Below are positions 27,401-36,468 of a stretch of DNA of 43,934 bases, one piece after another (positions within the stretch are counted from its first letter, which is position 1; each line of letters begins with the position of its first letter). The stretch comes from Glaciecola sp. UBA983 (GTDB lineage: Bacteria > Pseudomonadota > Gammaproteobacteria > Enterobacterales > Alteromonadaceae): assembly GCA_002292215.1 (NCBI GenBank), contig DBBN01000038.1:1-43934 (forward strand). Reading direction: 5' to 3'. The notes beneath the pieces are model-generated. The model ran no database searches. It worked only from the letters and a program-made list of their open reading frames with translations, and was not told the DNA's origin. The position numbers and the translations under genes are program-made.

Positions 27401-29285
27401 ACATATCCGATGTAGGAAAGGATTCATGCAACATACTAAAATCCATGATCCAGTTCGACCCTCCCTCTTTCGTGGCAATCTTGTACGGTGTTTCATCAAT
27501 GACGCGCAAACCAAAATTTTCTAGCATCGGTAATACATCCGATAAATGTATCGGTTCACTTTGATGATAGAGCTTTAACCGCACTGCTTTACTTGTGTTT
27601 TGTATTTCCTGAGGGCGATAAAAAAGCATTTCTAAGGGGTTGTCGTCAGACAAGCATTCAAGTTTTTCAATGTCACCAAGGGCTGCACTTGGTAAATATT
27701 GATCCATATAAGATTGTGAAAAATTAGCGGCATAACGCTCAATGACACTCACACTTTTGCCTTCACCGTATGCAGTTTTAATCACGTTTGAGAGTCTATC
27801 TGGCCAAGTTTTGGTTAACTCTATAATATTTTGTTCTATTTCTTTCACTGGATAATCCATATTATTGTCAGCCACACGCACAATATAATGTGTTCTGGCA
27901 TACACCGACTCAGAAAAGTACGTGGTAAACTCCACTTCTTGTTCACTCGAAAATGCAAATTTCAAATAGCCTTGGGTCTGCTTCCGTAATGCCGTGTTGT
28001 ATTTTTCTCTTGGTACATAAGTCATGCATGAAATAAAACGCCCGAACACATCTTTGCGCGTAAACATCCGCGAAATACCGCGTTCTTGCATTTGAAATAT
28101 GCCACTTACAATTTTTGCTAATTCGTTAATTGGAGAATGTAATAATTCATCTCGAGGGTAAGTTTCTAAAATATTGACGATGGCTTTTTGTGCATGTGTG
28201 CCAGTTTCAACATCGGCAGCTTCACAAATGTCTCGTATTTTTTGCGATAAAATAGGAATATGCATCACACTAGAATTATATAGCGTTGCAGAATAAAGTC
28301 CTAAGAAACGATGCTCGCCGATGACTTCCCCTTTTGCGTTAAACGCTTTAACACCGATATAATCGATATATGCAGGACGGTGAACACGAGCAAGAGAAGA
28401 TGTTTTAGTAAGGAGTAATGGCTTCTGTGAAAGTGTTTCTTTGCGTGCAGAGCTGGGTAAATTTGAAATACGGCGATCACGATCACGTATAGAGTTTTTC
28501 ATTATCCCCAAACTGGTTTCATTTAACGGATGCCATAGATGATCACCATCTTCAGCATTAACTTCATAGTAACGATATCCCATTAATGTAAAGTGATGAT
28601 CCGCTAACCAATCAATAAATTGAATCGTTGATTCCTGGGTGGTTTTAGCAAAAAGAAAAGGTGAATTTACTACGGTTTCTTTTGCCTCAAGCAATTTTTG
28701 TAGCATTGCTTCCCAGTCATTTACAACCAATAATACTTCGGATAAGACCGAACGTAATTCATCTTTCAAACGTGCGATTTGCTCTGGCGTATCTTGGTGG
28801 TCGATTTCAATCAAAAATACGGTTTCTTTTGTCGCAGTAGAAACGGTAGTGGTTTGTTCTGCATTGACATTGATCAAGTGATGCGATTTATCGCGTACTA
28901 TTGCTATCGGGCTATGTAAAAGTAAATGAGCAGTGATACCTAGACGGTTCAAGGCAATACGAACAGAATCAACTAAAAATGGCATGTCTTGTATGATGAG
29001 TTCAACAATCGTATGCTCGGATTGCCAACCATGCTTGGTGATTTGGGGATTGAATACATTAATAAATGGCTGCGCAGAGTTATAATGCGAAAAACGTTGC
29101 CACAAGCTTAAAGATGCACCATATAAATCACTATCGGAACGACCATACAAATCGGCTGCTGAAATGTTTTTAAATAAAATTCGCGCAAATTTCTCTACTA
29201 AAGGTGCGTTCGCTTTATCAGCTTTTTCACCAATAAGGGTAAATACTTTGTCTAATAGGACCGAGGGATGGCGAGAAACAGTCAT
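24435..29285 (-). CDS. gdhB: Large NAD-specific glutamate dehydrogenase (GDH-180 type)
   Basis: A catabolic enzyme converting glutamate to 2-oxoglutarate and ammonia with NAD+. The 1616 residues are typical for the ~180-kDa class found in Pseudomonas, Shewanella and Streptomyces and absent from E. coli K-12. The long N-terminal region (about 1-700) corresponds to the ACT-like regulatory domains. The catalytic core has GGKVARGGLRWSDRFEDFRTE followed by PVGAKGGFVCKQ, with the active-site Lys near residue 848. The Rossmann part includes GDMAGDVFGNGML and AKIIGEGGNLG. The ATG has AAAGGA 6 nt upstream. Transcribed alone, it ends in the hairpins before pyrD. The symbol follows Pseudomonas usage. 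Confidence 0.95.
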   Translation of the reverse strand: MTVSRHPSVLLDKVFTLIGEKADKANAPLVEKFARILFKNISAADLYGRSDSDLYGASLSLWQRFSHYNSAQPFINVFNPQITKHGWQSEHTIVELIIQDMPFLVDSVRIALNRLGITAHLLLHSPIAIVRDKSHHLINVNAEQTTTVSTATKETVFLIEIDHQDTPEQIARLKDELRSVLSEVLLVVNDWEAMLQKLLEAKETVVNSPFLFAKTTQESTIQFIDWLADHHFTLMGYRYYEVNAEDGDHLWHPLNETSLGIMKNSIRDRDRRISNLPSSARKETLSQKPLLLTKTSSLARVHRPAYIDYIGVKAFNAKGEVIGEHRFLGLYSATLYNSSVMHIPILSQKIRDICEAADVETGTHAQKAIVNILETYPRDELLHSPINELAKIVSGIFQMQERGISRMFTRKDVFGRFISCMTYVPREKYNTALRKQTQGYLKFAFSSEQEVEFTTYFSESVYARTHYIVRVADNNMDYPVKEIEQNIIELTKTWPDRLSNVIKTAYGEGKSVSVIERYAANFSQSYMDQYLPSAALGDIEKLECLSDDNPLEMLFYRPQEIQNTSKAVRLKLYHQSEPIHLSDVLPMLENFGLRVIDETPYKIATKEGGSNWIMDFSMLHESFPTSDMSQSQSLFQDGFAQVWQNHLEDDAFNRLILSGNLTGRNVTILRAYAKYMRQIGLSFSVEYIANTMAAYPKISAALIELFAYRFEPKNKFKKQTEGDLVDAIMHSLDGVSNLDDDRIIRKYLDMILATVRTNFYQPKQNGEQKSYVSFKLLPELINDMPLPIPKFEIFVYSPQIEGVHLRGGKVARGGLRWSDRFEDFRTEVLGLVKAQQVKNTVIVPVGAKGGFVCKQLPKTGGRDAFIAAGQACYRTFIRSLLDITDNIVDGAVVYPNAVVRHDDDDPYLVVAADKGTATFSDIANEISDEFNFWLGDAFASGGSVGYDHKKMGITARGAWESVKRHFRELGVDCQTTEFSCVAVGDMAGDVFGNGMLLSQKTRLIAAFNHMHIFFDPNPNVAESFAERERLFADPSLNWADYNTKLISKGGGVFSRRTKSIPLSAEMKKWLNTKKLSITPNEFIHQILQMPVDLLWNGGIGTYVKSSKENDSDVGDRANDAVRVNGKQLQAKIIGEGGNLGCTQLGRVEFAKLGGKVNTDFIDNVGGVDCSDNEVNIKILLNALVNNGDLTVKQRNAMLYEMTDDVADIVLDDCYRQTQSISITDQANVAQIKEQLRFIHTLERDGHLNRELEYIPTDEEFSERIADGVGLTRPELSVLISYAKMVLKEELNQAAITDNAYYQKFLVGSFPQLLQDKYQAQMQQHPLRGEIIATKLTNYMINDMGINFAHRLNEETGASICDIAIAYSTVKALYDLGDLWRDVEQLDNKIDSSLQLQILDSMRRSVRRATRWMLREHTQFESINSAIEFYRPVYSDLFNNISEYLVAEEVTSLNNTVASYVEQGVPEAIAYRIGIQSNAFSALDLAHIVEKTQLKPALVERLYFQLGSHLQLHWFLEQINQQGVNNHWQALARASYREELDHQQRLLTISILKRSEKLASIAQVDDLLVNWMDENSNLINRWSSMMSEFKTSQSHEFAKFSVALRELLLLTNKVSAS

Positions 29286-29453
29286 AAAAAATCCTTTATT
29301 CTAAAATGGGATACGCCCACTAAATATTAATATATTGTTAATATATCGACATGATAGTGCTTTGTATAAGCTTATTCTACGGAGATGAACAGGATTAGAA
29401 AGCGTTTTTTTACACTTAATTCACAAGTGAAATAACTATGCAGAAAAACATAA
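29286..29453. other. Promoter region of the glutamate dehydrogenase gene
   Basis: Part of a 240-bp gap; the remainder holds the MMPL operon terminator. It contains a direct repeat TTAATATAT at 29327-29335 and 29338-29346 (11-bp period, one helix turn) and a palindrome TTCACAAGTGAA at 29420-29431. Either could be an operator, but I cannot assign a regulator. No small gene is seen. Confidence 0.4.
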
Positions 29454-29478
29454 AAAAAAGGGCATAAAGCCCTTTTTT
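29454..29478 (-). terminator. Rho-independent terminator of the DUF1302-DUF1329-YCF48-MMPL operon
   Basis: The hairpin AAAAAAGGGC / GCCCTTTTTT with a 5-nt loop is followed by a T-run on the minus strand, 47 nt after the MMPL gene stop. The structure is symmetrical and could also stop plus-strand transcription. Confidence 0.93.
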
Positions 29479-29525
29479 AATAGATGACTATGCAAAAATA
29501 ATTATTATTGCATACGGTGTTATGG

Positions 29526-31838
29526 TTATTTTTTATTCCACCATAATAATTTAGCAATTGCCGGCAATACAATTATTGCACCCAACATATTCACAATAAA
29601 CATAAAGGTTAATAAAATGCCCATATCCATTTGGAACTTCAATGATGAGAAGACCCAAGTGCTGACACCTATCGCTAAGGTTATACCGGTAAATAATACC
29701 GCACTGCCTCGTTCTTTTAATGCTGCCAGATAGGCAGCTTGAATCGTATCACCAGCACGTATATGCACGACCATAGTCGATAAAATATAAATCCCATAAT
29801 CAACACCAATACCCACACCGAGTGCGATTACGGGTAATGTTGATACGGTTAATCCTATCTCTAAGAATGTCATTAGCGCTTGTGCTAATACGGATACCAC
29901 GTAAAGTGGTATCACTACGGATAAGGTCGCACGTAATGAGCGAAAGCTCAGTAAGCATAACAAAATTACCGCACCAAAGACGTATAACAACATCGGATCT
30001 TGAGAGTCTGCTACAGCTTCATTAGTTGCAGCCATCACACCTACAGGTCCTGATGCTAATGAGAAAGTTAAATCATCACCCTCGTATTCAGTTCTAAAGG
30101 CTTTGATTGCATCAATCACACGAGAAATGGTTTCGGCTTTATGATCTTCCATAAATAAGATCACCGGCATAACTGAACATTTCGGATTAAGCAAACCAGA
30201 CGATGTCGGGACACGGCCGATAGCTTGAACTAATGTTTGTTCGTTACGCGGTAATACATGCCATTTCGAATTTCCTTCGTTATACCCTGCGTTAATTTTC
30301 TTAGCGACGGATGGTAAAGATACGGCGGATTGCACACCTTCAACGTTCTGCATGCGCCACTGGAATTCATCAATGCGATTCATAGGGTCATGCAAGGTAC
30401 AAGTTGCAGGCGCTGATTCCACTAAAATTGAGATATAATCAACAGTAATTTCATATTTATCAGTGATCAAAAAAGTATCTTGATTGTAACGTGAGCTTTC
30501 ATGCAATGCTGGCGCACCAGCGTGCAGGTCACCAATTTTAAGATTTTGAGCCTGCATACTACCTAAGATAAATAGTAATGCTGTTAATAATACAATACCC
30601 ACGGCAACACGTTGTTCACAGCATCTGGTAAACCATTCCCAAATCTTAGCTGCACTATTTTTACCTTTAAATTTAGCTATATATTTCGCATCTAGAGTAA
30701 TAAATGACATTAATACTGGAAGTAAAATTAAGTTGGTTAAAATGATAACGGCAACACCCATAGATGCAGTGATGGCGAGCTCTTTGATAATACCAATATC
30801 GATCACTAATAACGTCATAAAGCCAACAGTATCGGATAACAAAGCTATACCGCCAGGGATCAGTAATGATGTAAATGCTAATTTGGAAGCATTGCTAACC
30901 GTCATGCCTGCAATCGCGTGATTACTCACTGCGTTGATCATCTGTACACCATGACTCACACCGATCGCAAAGACTAAAAATGGCACAAGAATTGACATAG
31001 GGTCGAGGCCAAAACCAAATAGGGTTAATAATCCAAGCTGCCAAATTACCGCTACTATTGAACACAATAATGGTAGGACCGTTAGCATAATAGATTTAGA
31101 AAACAAATAAACCAAGACAGCAGTAATCGCAATGGCAATAGCAAAAAAGAAAACCACATCTTTAGCGCCATCAGCAACATCCGCAATCATCTTAGAGAAG
31201 CCAATGATGTGAATAGTGATTTTTTCAGACTCGTATTTGTCTCGTAATTCTTCTTCTAATAGCTTGCCAATGACCAACATATCCAGAGGTTCACCCGTTT
31301 CAGGATTCGTCGATAAAAGCTGAGCAGTCACCATCGCACATGAAAAATCATTGGAGACTTGACGACCAACGATGCCAGCTTTTTCAATATTCTGTGCAAC
31401 GGTGTCTAACGCTTCAGGATTAGTCGAATTAAAATCCGCTGGTATAACAGGTCCTCCAGCAAAACCGCCTTCAACAATTTCAGTAAAACGGGTAGCAGGA
31501 GAAAACAATGAAACGACTAAAGACCGCTCTACCCCATTGATGAAAAACACATCATCATGGACATTTTTCAATGTATCAAAAAAATGCGTGTTAAAAATGT
31601 TGCCTGACGTATCGCACACGGATACTAATATACTATTAGCACCATCGAAGTCAGCACGATGCTTCATGTAATTAACCATGTACTCGTGTTCAAGCGGGAT
31701 GTTTTTTTCAAAACCAGCATCTAATTTTAATTGTGATGCCATGAATAATAATACGACTGTGATAACAGCAAACAGACCGACCACTAATTTGCGATGGCCA
31801 AATATTATTAATTCAGAAACCTTAATTATTTTATCCAT
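29526..31838 (-). CDS. MMPL/RND-superfamily transporter (HAE3-like)
   Basis: A 770-residue inner-membrane transporter with the two-fold RND layout: TM1 near 15-36, a large periplasmic loop, a membrane bundle about 225-400, TM7 near 408-428, a second loop, and a bundle about 630-765. The second half has the Asp-Tyr pair in GVGIGVDYGIYIL (D680/Y681) that acts in proton relay in MmpL proteins. The equivalent first-half position reads VSHGVQ (S295/H296), so only one DY pair is present. Relatives move lipids, hopanoids or other hydrophobes; the substrate here is unknown. It is last of a four-gene operon, 13 nt after the YCF48 gene, with no evident Shine-Dalgarno. Confidence 0.92.
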   Translation of the reverse strand: MDKIIKVSELIIFGHRKLVVGLFAVITVVLLFMASQLKLDAGFEKNIPLEHEYMVNYMKHRADFDGANSILVSVCDTSGNIFNTHFFDTLKNVHDDVFFINGVERSLVVSLFSPATRFTEIVEGGFAGGPVIPADFNSTNPEALDTVAQNIEKAGIVGRQVSNDFSCAMVTAQLLSTNPETGEPLDMLVIGKLLEEELRDKYESEKITIHIIGFSKMIADVADGAKDVVFFFAIAIAITAVLVYLFSKSIMLTVLPLLCSIVAVIWQLGLLTLFGFGLDPMSILVPFLVFAIGVSHGVQMINAVSNHAIAGMTVSNASKLAFTSLLIPGGIALLSDTVGFMTLLVIDIGIIKELAITASMGVAVIILTNLILLPVLMSFITLDAKYIAKFKGKNSAAKIWEWFTRCCEQRVAVGIVLLTALLFILGSMQAQNLKIGDLHAGAPALHESSRYNQDTFLITDKYEITVDYISILVESAPATCTLHDPMNRIDEFQWRMQNVEGVQSAVSLPSVAKKINAGYNEGNSKWHVLPRNEQTLVQAIGRVPTSSGLLNPKCSVMPVILFMEDHKAETISRVIDAIKAFRTEYEGDDLTFSLASGPVGVMAATNEAVADSQDPMLLYVFGAVILLCLLSFRSLRATLSVVIPLYVVSVLAQALMTFLEIGLTVSTLPVIALGVGIGVDYGIYILSTMVVHIRAGDTIQAAYLAALKERGSAVLFTGITLAIGVSTWVFSSLKFQMDMGILLTFMFIVNMLGAIIVLPAIAKLLWWNKK

Positions 31839-31851
31839 TATCTATAGATTC

Positions 31852-32865
31852 TTATTGTTTGTTAAGTAGTCTAGCAATACCTGAAGTGGTCACTGCTATC
31901 ATCGTATTATTGACAGAAGCCGCATTGAGTATAGAGATTTTGTCTGCGTTTTGTATAACGTGTACTTGCGGATCGGTACAAGTAGGCTCATCATCTAATA
32001 AGGTATAATCAATAACTGCGATATAACCGTTGTTACTTAACGCAGTTACTTGCTCGTTTTTAACCAACAACGAGTTGATGGATGATGTGTGACACAAATC
32101 TATTTTGCGCCAATCTTGACCTTGCTCTTGAATAAATAAATTACCACGCAAGCCACCTACTATGAGGTATTTGCCGGCTTTGACTATATCGAAAAAAGAC
32201 CCTTCATAATCAATATCAACTCGTTCCCATGAAAGCCCAGCGTTATTGCTCTTGGCGAGCATGCCCGCTTCACCAGCTAGGTATAATGTGCTTCCATCAT
32301 AGTGGAGACGATTAAGATGCGGTAAAATCGAACTTAATTCTTCTAAATAAAACTCTTCGCCATCTACTTCTCGCACTTCTTCAAGGTAGGCAATATCATC
32401 TGGGTGCAATAATGACGCGTGTAATTCACTTTGCCAAGTTTGACCTCCATCACGGGTACGCATAAAGCTACCATATGCACCAGCAACAATACCGTGTTGT
32501 GCATCGAAAAATAAAACATCGAGTAATGGACGTTCTTTGGCAGGATCTTGATATTGAACCGTCCAGGTATTGCCAACATCACTAGAGTGTAAAATACTAT
32601 AGTCATGACCAACAGCCCACAGCTCCTGACCAACGTGTGTTACTGCGGTTAAGGTCGCTTTAGTCGGCACGCCAACTTGAACACTATCAGTGAGTGTATG
32701 ACCTAATAAAATATGTCCTCTTTCACCGACTACAACATAACTATCCGCTGTAGGAGTGGTTATATCCAGTAATATTGATTGGTTAGCTAACTTTGCTTGA
32801 ATCGCATCTTGTGCCATTACAGTACAAGAGAAACAAAGTGATAAAGAGATTAAATGTTTTAACAT
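31852..32865 (-). CDS. YCF48-type beta-propeller, exported
   Basis: A 337-residue periplasmic protein with a signal peptide (MLKHLISLSLCFSCTVMA, cut before QDAIQ). The mature part shows BNR/YCF48-like blades: WAVGHDYSILHSSDVGNTW, GIVAGAYGSFMRTRDGGQTW, LYLAGEAGMLAKSNNAGLSW and IVGGLRGNLFIQEQGQDW. YCF48 (HCF136) is a photosystem II assembly factor in phototrophs, but non-photosynthetic bacteria carry relatives beside MMPL transporters, so an assembly or scaffold role for the transporter is a reasonable inference. It is third in the operon, and a strong hairpin separates it from the DUF1329 gene upstream. Confidence 0.9.
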   Translation of the reverse strand: MLKHLISLSLCFSCTVMAQDAIQAKLANQSILLDITTPTADSYVVVGERGHILLGHTLTDSVQVGVPTKATLTAVTHVGQELWAVGHDYSILHSSDVGNTWTVQYQDPAKERPLLDVLFFDAQHGIVAGAYGSFMRTRDGGQTWQSELHASLLHPDDIAYLEEVREVDGEEFYLEELSSILPHLNRLHYDGSTLYLAGEAGMLAKSNNAGLSWERVDIDYEGSFFDIVKAGKYLIVGGLRGNLFIQEQGQDWRKIDLCHTSSINSLLVKNEQVTALSNNGYIAVIDYTLLDDEPTCTDPQVHVIQNADKISILNAASVNNTMIAVTTSGIARLLNKQ

Positions 32866-32882
32866 ACTAGCCCTAAATGTAA

Positions 32883-32906
32883 AACGGTTGACCTAAGTCA
32901 ACCGTT
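32883..32906 (-). terminator. Intra-operon hairpin between DUF1329 and YCF48 genes
   Basis: AACGGTTGAC / GTCAACCGTT is a perfect 10-bp stem with a 4-nt loop, placed 10 nt after the DUF1329 stop. On the minus strand it is followed by TTTTACATTT, a short U-tract. It could be a partial terminator or a 3' stabilising structure that makes the outer-membrane and periplasmic genes more abundant than the transporter. Confidence 0.75.
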
Positions 32907-32916
32907 ATTGTGATGC

Positions 32917-34284
32917 TTATCGTTTACCTTCTCTACGCAGCGCTTGCGGCGTAAATTCACGATCTGATAACTCAACAGAGAAATCATACATCTCTTCTTC
33001 ATTATCTAGTCCAGTGGCCAAATAACGACGAGAGTTTAAATCATGATAAACTTCAAGTGTTGACCAAGGTGAAGGTACCTCGTAATAGTTTAGCCCATAA
33101 GCTAAAGCAACACGATATAAACCACCACGATCATCATACGAATCTGCAACAAGTACTTGCCAGCTATCTTCATCAATGTAGAACACACGTTTTACATAAA
33201 CATGACGAAATTCATCTTTAAGATTTGCTTCAACTACCCACACACGATGCTTTTCAAAACGCGTCAAATCAGGATTGATGTGATGTGGTTTAAGAATGTC
33301 ATCGTAAGTTAATTGGTCACTGTGTAATTTATAACTGTTATAAGCAACATATAATTCTTGCTTGCCCTTTAACTCCCAGTTATAGCGGTTTGGAGAACCA
33401 TTATACATATCATAATCATCAGTAGTACGTAATCCATCTGTTGCACTTCCTGGTGTATCATAAGCAACATTAGGTGCACGACGAACGCGACGCTGTCCAG
33501 TGTTATATGTCCATGCTTGACGTGGGTTTTTGACTTGGTCAACGGTTTCATGAACCAACAATGCCGTACCGGCTAAACGAGATGGTTTAGTCACACTTTG
33601 TTTAAACTTAAACAAAATATTTTCATCCATTAATTGAGCTGGCGTTAATCCTGCTTCAGCATACTTAATCATCAACTGTTCTTCAAAACCGATGATTGTA
33701 TATGCACCACCTTCTGTTACGGCAGCTTGTCCACCAAAACGAGTAACAGCATCCCCGCGGAAACGTAACGTATGATTCCAAATCGCCTCTAAACCGTTTT
33801 GAGGGATCGGAAATGGAATACCCATAGTTGCATTTTGAATACCATTACCACCTTGAAGTAGCTCAGCATTTAATGCATTAGATTTAGTTGCAGCATACAC
33901 ACTATCTGGGTATGAAGCACTTCGTCGAGTCGGGTAGACTGGCATTTTATACGTATCAGGATAAGTCTCAAAAAGCTTTACCTGACCTGGCGATAAGTTA
34001 GCGACATACTCTTTATAGTTCGCGCCTGTAATCGTGTATAAGACTTGATCATTGCCAAACGGGTCAGCATGGTGATCCCCTTTATTGTAACCGGCTGGTA
34101 AAGCAGTAATACCGCCAGTCCATGCTGGGATTGAACCGTCTGGATTACCCGCTCTAACTGCACCAACAGGGGTCAACTCATTGTCTAATTTAGCAGCGTC
34201 AGCCACGCTCACTTTTGCAGAAGCTACGCCACCGTAAAGAGCAAATGTAAGGGCGGTTGCTAATATGCTTATTTTTTTTATCAT
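32917..34284 (-). CDS. DUF1329 periplasmic protein (LolA/LolB-like fold family)
   Basis: A 455-residue exported protein. The frame begins at a TTG (34296), but the ATG at 34282-34284 gives a clean signal peptide (MIKKISILATALTFALYGGVASA). The mature start (KVSVADAAKLDNELTPVGAVR) and AGNPDGSIPAWTGGI are typical of DUF1329. The C-terminal half has VWVVEANLKDEFRHVYVKRVFYIDEDSW and LATGLDNEEE. A structure in this family is, as I recall, LolA/LolB-like, which suggests carriage of a lipid-like ligand across the periplasm. It begins 12 nt after the DUF1302 stop. The two families are regularly found together, often with MMPL transporters. Confidence 0.93.
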   Translation of the reverse strand: MIKKISILATALTFALYGGVASAKVSVADAAKLDNELTPVGAVRAGNPDGSIPAWTGGITALPAGYNKGDHHADPFGNDQVLYTITGANYKEYVANLSPGQVKLFETYPDTYKMPVYPTRRSASYPDSVYAATKSNALNAELLQGGNGIQNATMGIPFPIPQNGLEAIWNHTLRFRGDAVTRFGGQAAVTEGGAYTIIGFEEQLMIKYAEAGLTPAQLMDENILFKFKQSVTKPSRLAGTALLVHETVDQVKNPRQAWTYNTGQRRVRRAPNVAYDTPGSATDGLRTTDDYDMYNGSPNRYNWELKGKQELYVAYNSYKLHSDQLTYDDILKPHHINPDLTRFEKHRVWVVEANLKDEFRHVYVKRVFYIDEDSWQVLVADSYDDRGGLYRVALAYGLNYYEVPSPWSTLEVYHDLNSRRYLATGLDNEEEMYDFSVELSDREFTPQALRREGKR

Positions 34285-34296
34285 GTGAATACCCAA

Positions 34297-36387
34297 TTAG
34301 TAAGAATATTTAAAGTTTAACGAAACAAAATCACGATCAGACAGTGCGTTAGTTGTGCCAATGCCACCCCAAAACGCATTATACGATGCCGAAACTGCAT
34401 ACTTGCTTAGGTAATCAAAGGTCATTACAACACTTGCAGACTTCCGATCTTCAAGAAACAAGAATAACGGATCTGGCGTCGTACCACTCACATCGTGAGC
34501 AAAAGTAGCGCGAGCTCGTAAATTAACACCACCTAGAATGTTGTTATAATCAGCAACCGCTAATAAACGATATCCCCATGATGTTTGTGTCGAGAATGGA
34601 TTCGTTTCTGGACCGTCAGATAAACCAACATGTAAGCCTTCACCCGTTGAACCGGTAAATGTATTTGGCTCTAATGATGGCGTACGACCTGTGCCTGGTG
34701 AATTATAACGAATAATATTCGGGTCCATAAAATCAAGCACGTCAACATAAGCAACCTCACCTAATAAGACTAGATTATCAGTACCTAATGCTGGACCAAA
34801 GATATGTGATACCGTCATTTGTGCTTGGAATGTATCAGATAACAAATAACCGGCAGCGTACTCACCGGGGCCTGTTGTACCTGATTGACCATTTGGTAAG
34901 GTAATATTGTTAAGCTGAGAAATACCCGCTAGATCTGGACGTAAACCAGCATTGGCTAATTGTTCAGGCATCGCCATATACAATAACTCAACGTCGTCAA
35001 TCTGAAGTGGCTCGTCTTGACGGTAAGAAATTTCACCTGCAAAAGCCGTTTCACCAATATTGGTGTTAAATGATACGCCATATAAGGCAATGTCTTCAGG
35101 GTAGATAAATGCAGCTTTAGTAAATGCGGCTAATTCAGTCACATTATCTCTAGTGATCTGATTGCCAGCTAAATAAGCTAAATCACCACCAATGCCTGCG
35201 GCTGTGAAATCAGATGTCACGCCTGATACCAACGGACGTGTGCTATGGTAGTTAATGTGATAGAAACCAAATTCAGTATCATTGAGCTCTGGCACATACC
35301 ATGACAATTTCAACCCATATTGACCACTATCAGATGCGTCCGTGTGTGCATCATCACTAAAGCCACGAACCGCAACTTTTGTTGGGTAAGCTAAATAAGC
35401 TTGTGATAACGCTGAACCTGGAGTACCAGCACGTAACATATCACCCAAGCTGTTTAATTCGGAAAGTAAGAAATCTAAATGAATATCTGGGTTACCGGTA
35501 AAACCAAGCTGTACGTTTGAAGCTTGACCACCCTCACCGGCAAAATCGTTTGTTGCAAAGTAAGATCCTGCAACTGGAAGACGACTTTTTTGCCAATCAT
35601 ATTGATAGTAACCCGCTAAGGAAACGTTATCGGTAATTCCTAATGAAGCATATACCATGCCGACAGGAATAAAGACTTCTTTTAACTCAGCACCTGGAGT
35701 ACGTGCACGAGTGACATCCACTGGATTAGTAGTATTAATGCCATGTTGAATGAAGGTAGATTCCCCCCAACTCACTACTTGATCACCAATACGCAAAGTT
35801 AATGGCATTTCATTGACTTCTAAATCTGCATAGAAAAAGAAATCAAGTAAACGTAAATCTTCACATAACTGTTCTCTAGATTTTTTTGATGCACAAAGAT
35901 CAATAGAATCGCCGCCAATTGGACGTTCCCACTGGTTGTTGCTGCCAGAAGTCACTATGTCTTTATAATACAAACCACGCATGAACACACCCATGTTTTC
36001 ATACTGGAAATCTAATTCATGTGAACTTGATACCTGAAATGAGAACATGTCGCCTGCATCATGCATCAAATTACCCAAGTCACCATTAGTAGAGTACGCA
36101 CCTTTGCCATCCGCAATCGCCCATACATCGGCGCTAGGATAAATGACATTACCCATCGCGGTATAACCACTCCAGTTAAAATCAGGTAAGTTTGAATTAC
36201 CAATTAAACTCAGGTCACGATCTTCTACACGATACGCTGTACCGATTGTAAAAGTAGAATCAATGTTTAGGGTTACTTTGCCAAATTCAAATTCAGCAGC
36301 ATGAGTAGCAAAAACACTTCCAGTAAGAAGTGCAGCAATCCCTAGCGCTACTGGGGATTTTTTGAACAGGTTGGGTCTGTGTGTCAT
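34297..36387 (-). CDS. DUF1302 outer-membrane protein
   Basis: A 696-residue predicted outer-membrane beta-barrel. The signal peptide covers about residues 1-31 (ALGIAALLTGSVFATHAA). The mature start EFEFGKVTLNIDSTFTIGTAYRVEDRD and the LRIGDQVVSWGESTFIQHGINTTNPVD motif mark DUF1302. The last residues (FVSLNFKYSY) end in an aromatic, as expected for a BAM substrate. AAGGAG lies about 8 nt before the ATG at 36385-36387. It is the first gene of the operon; its promoter region follows a nested inverted repeat. The substrate is unknown; DUF1302/DUF1329 pairs are often linked to hydrophobic compound use. Confidence 0.93.
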   Translation of the reverse strand: MTHRPNLFKKSPVALGIAALLTGSVFATHAAEFEFGKVTLNIDSTFTIGTAYRVEDRDLSLIGNSNLPDFNWSGYTAMGNVIYPSADVWAIADGKGAYSTNGDLGNLMHDAGDMFSFQVSSSHELDFQYENMGVFMRGLYYKDIVTSGSNNQWERPIGGDSIDLCASKKSREQLCEDLRLLDFFFYADLEVNEMPLTLRIGDQVVSWGESTFIQHGINTTNPVDVTRARTPGAELKEVFIPVGMVYASLGITDNVSLAGYYQYDWQKSRLPVAGSYFATNDFAGEGGQASNVQLGFTGNPDIHLDFLLSELNSLGDMLRAGTPGSALSQAYLAYPTKVAVRGFSDDAHTDASDSGQYGLKLSWYVPELNDTEFGFYHINYHSTRPLVSGVTSDFTAAGIGGDLAYLAGNQITRDNVTELAAFTKAAFIYPEDIALYGVSFNTNIGETAFAGEISYRQDEPLQIDDVELLYMAMPEQLANAGLRPDLAGISQLNNITLPNGQSGTTGPGEYAAGYLLSDTFQAQMTVSHIFGPALGTDNLVLLGEVAYVDVLDFMDPNIIRYNSPGTGRTPSLEPNTFTGSTGEGLHVGLSDGPETNPFSTQTSWGYRLLAVADYNNILGGVNLRARATFAHDVSGTTPDPLFLFLEDRKSASVVMTFDYLSKYAVSASYNAFWGGIGTTNALSDRDFVSLNFKYSY

Positions 36388-36468
36388 AGTTGTTATTCTC
36401 CTTTATTGTCTTTACACCTGTAAAAACAATGTATTAAAGACCGAAACTTATTATTATTAACAAAATAA

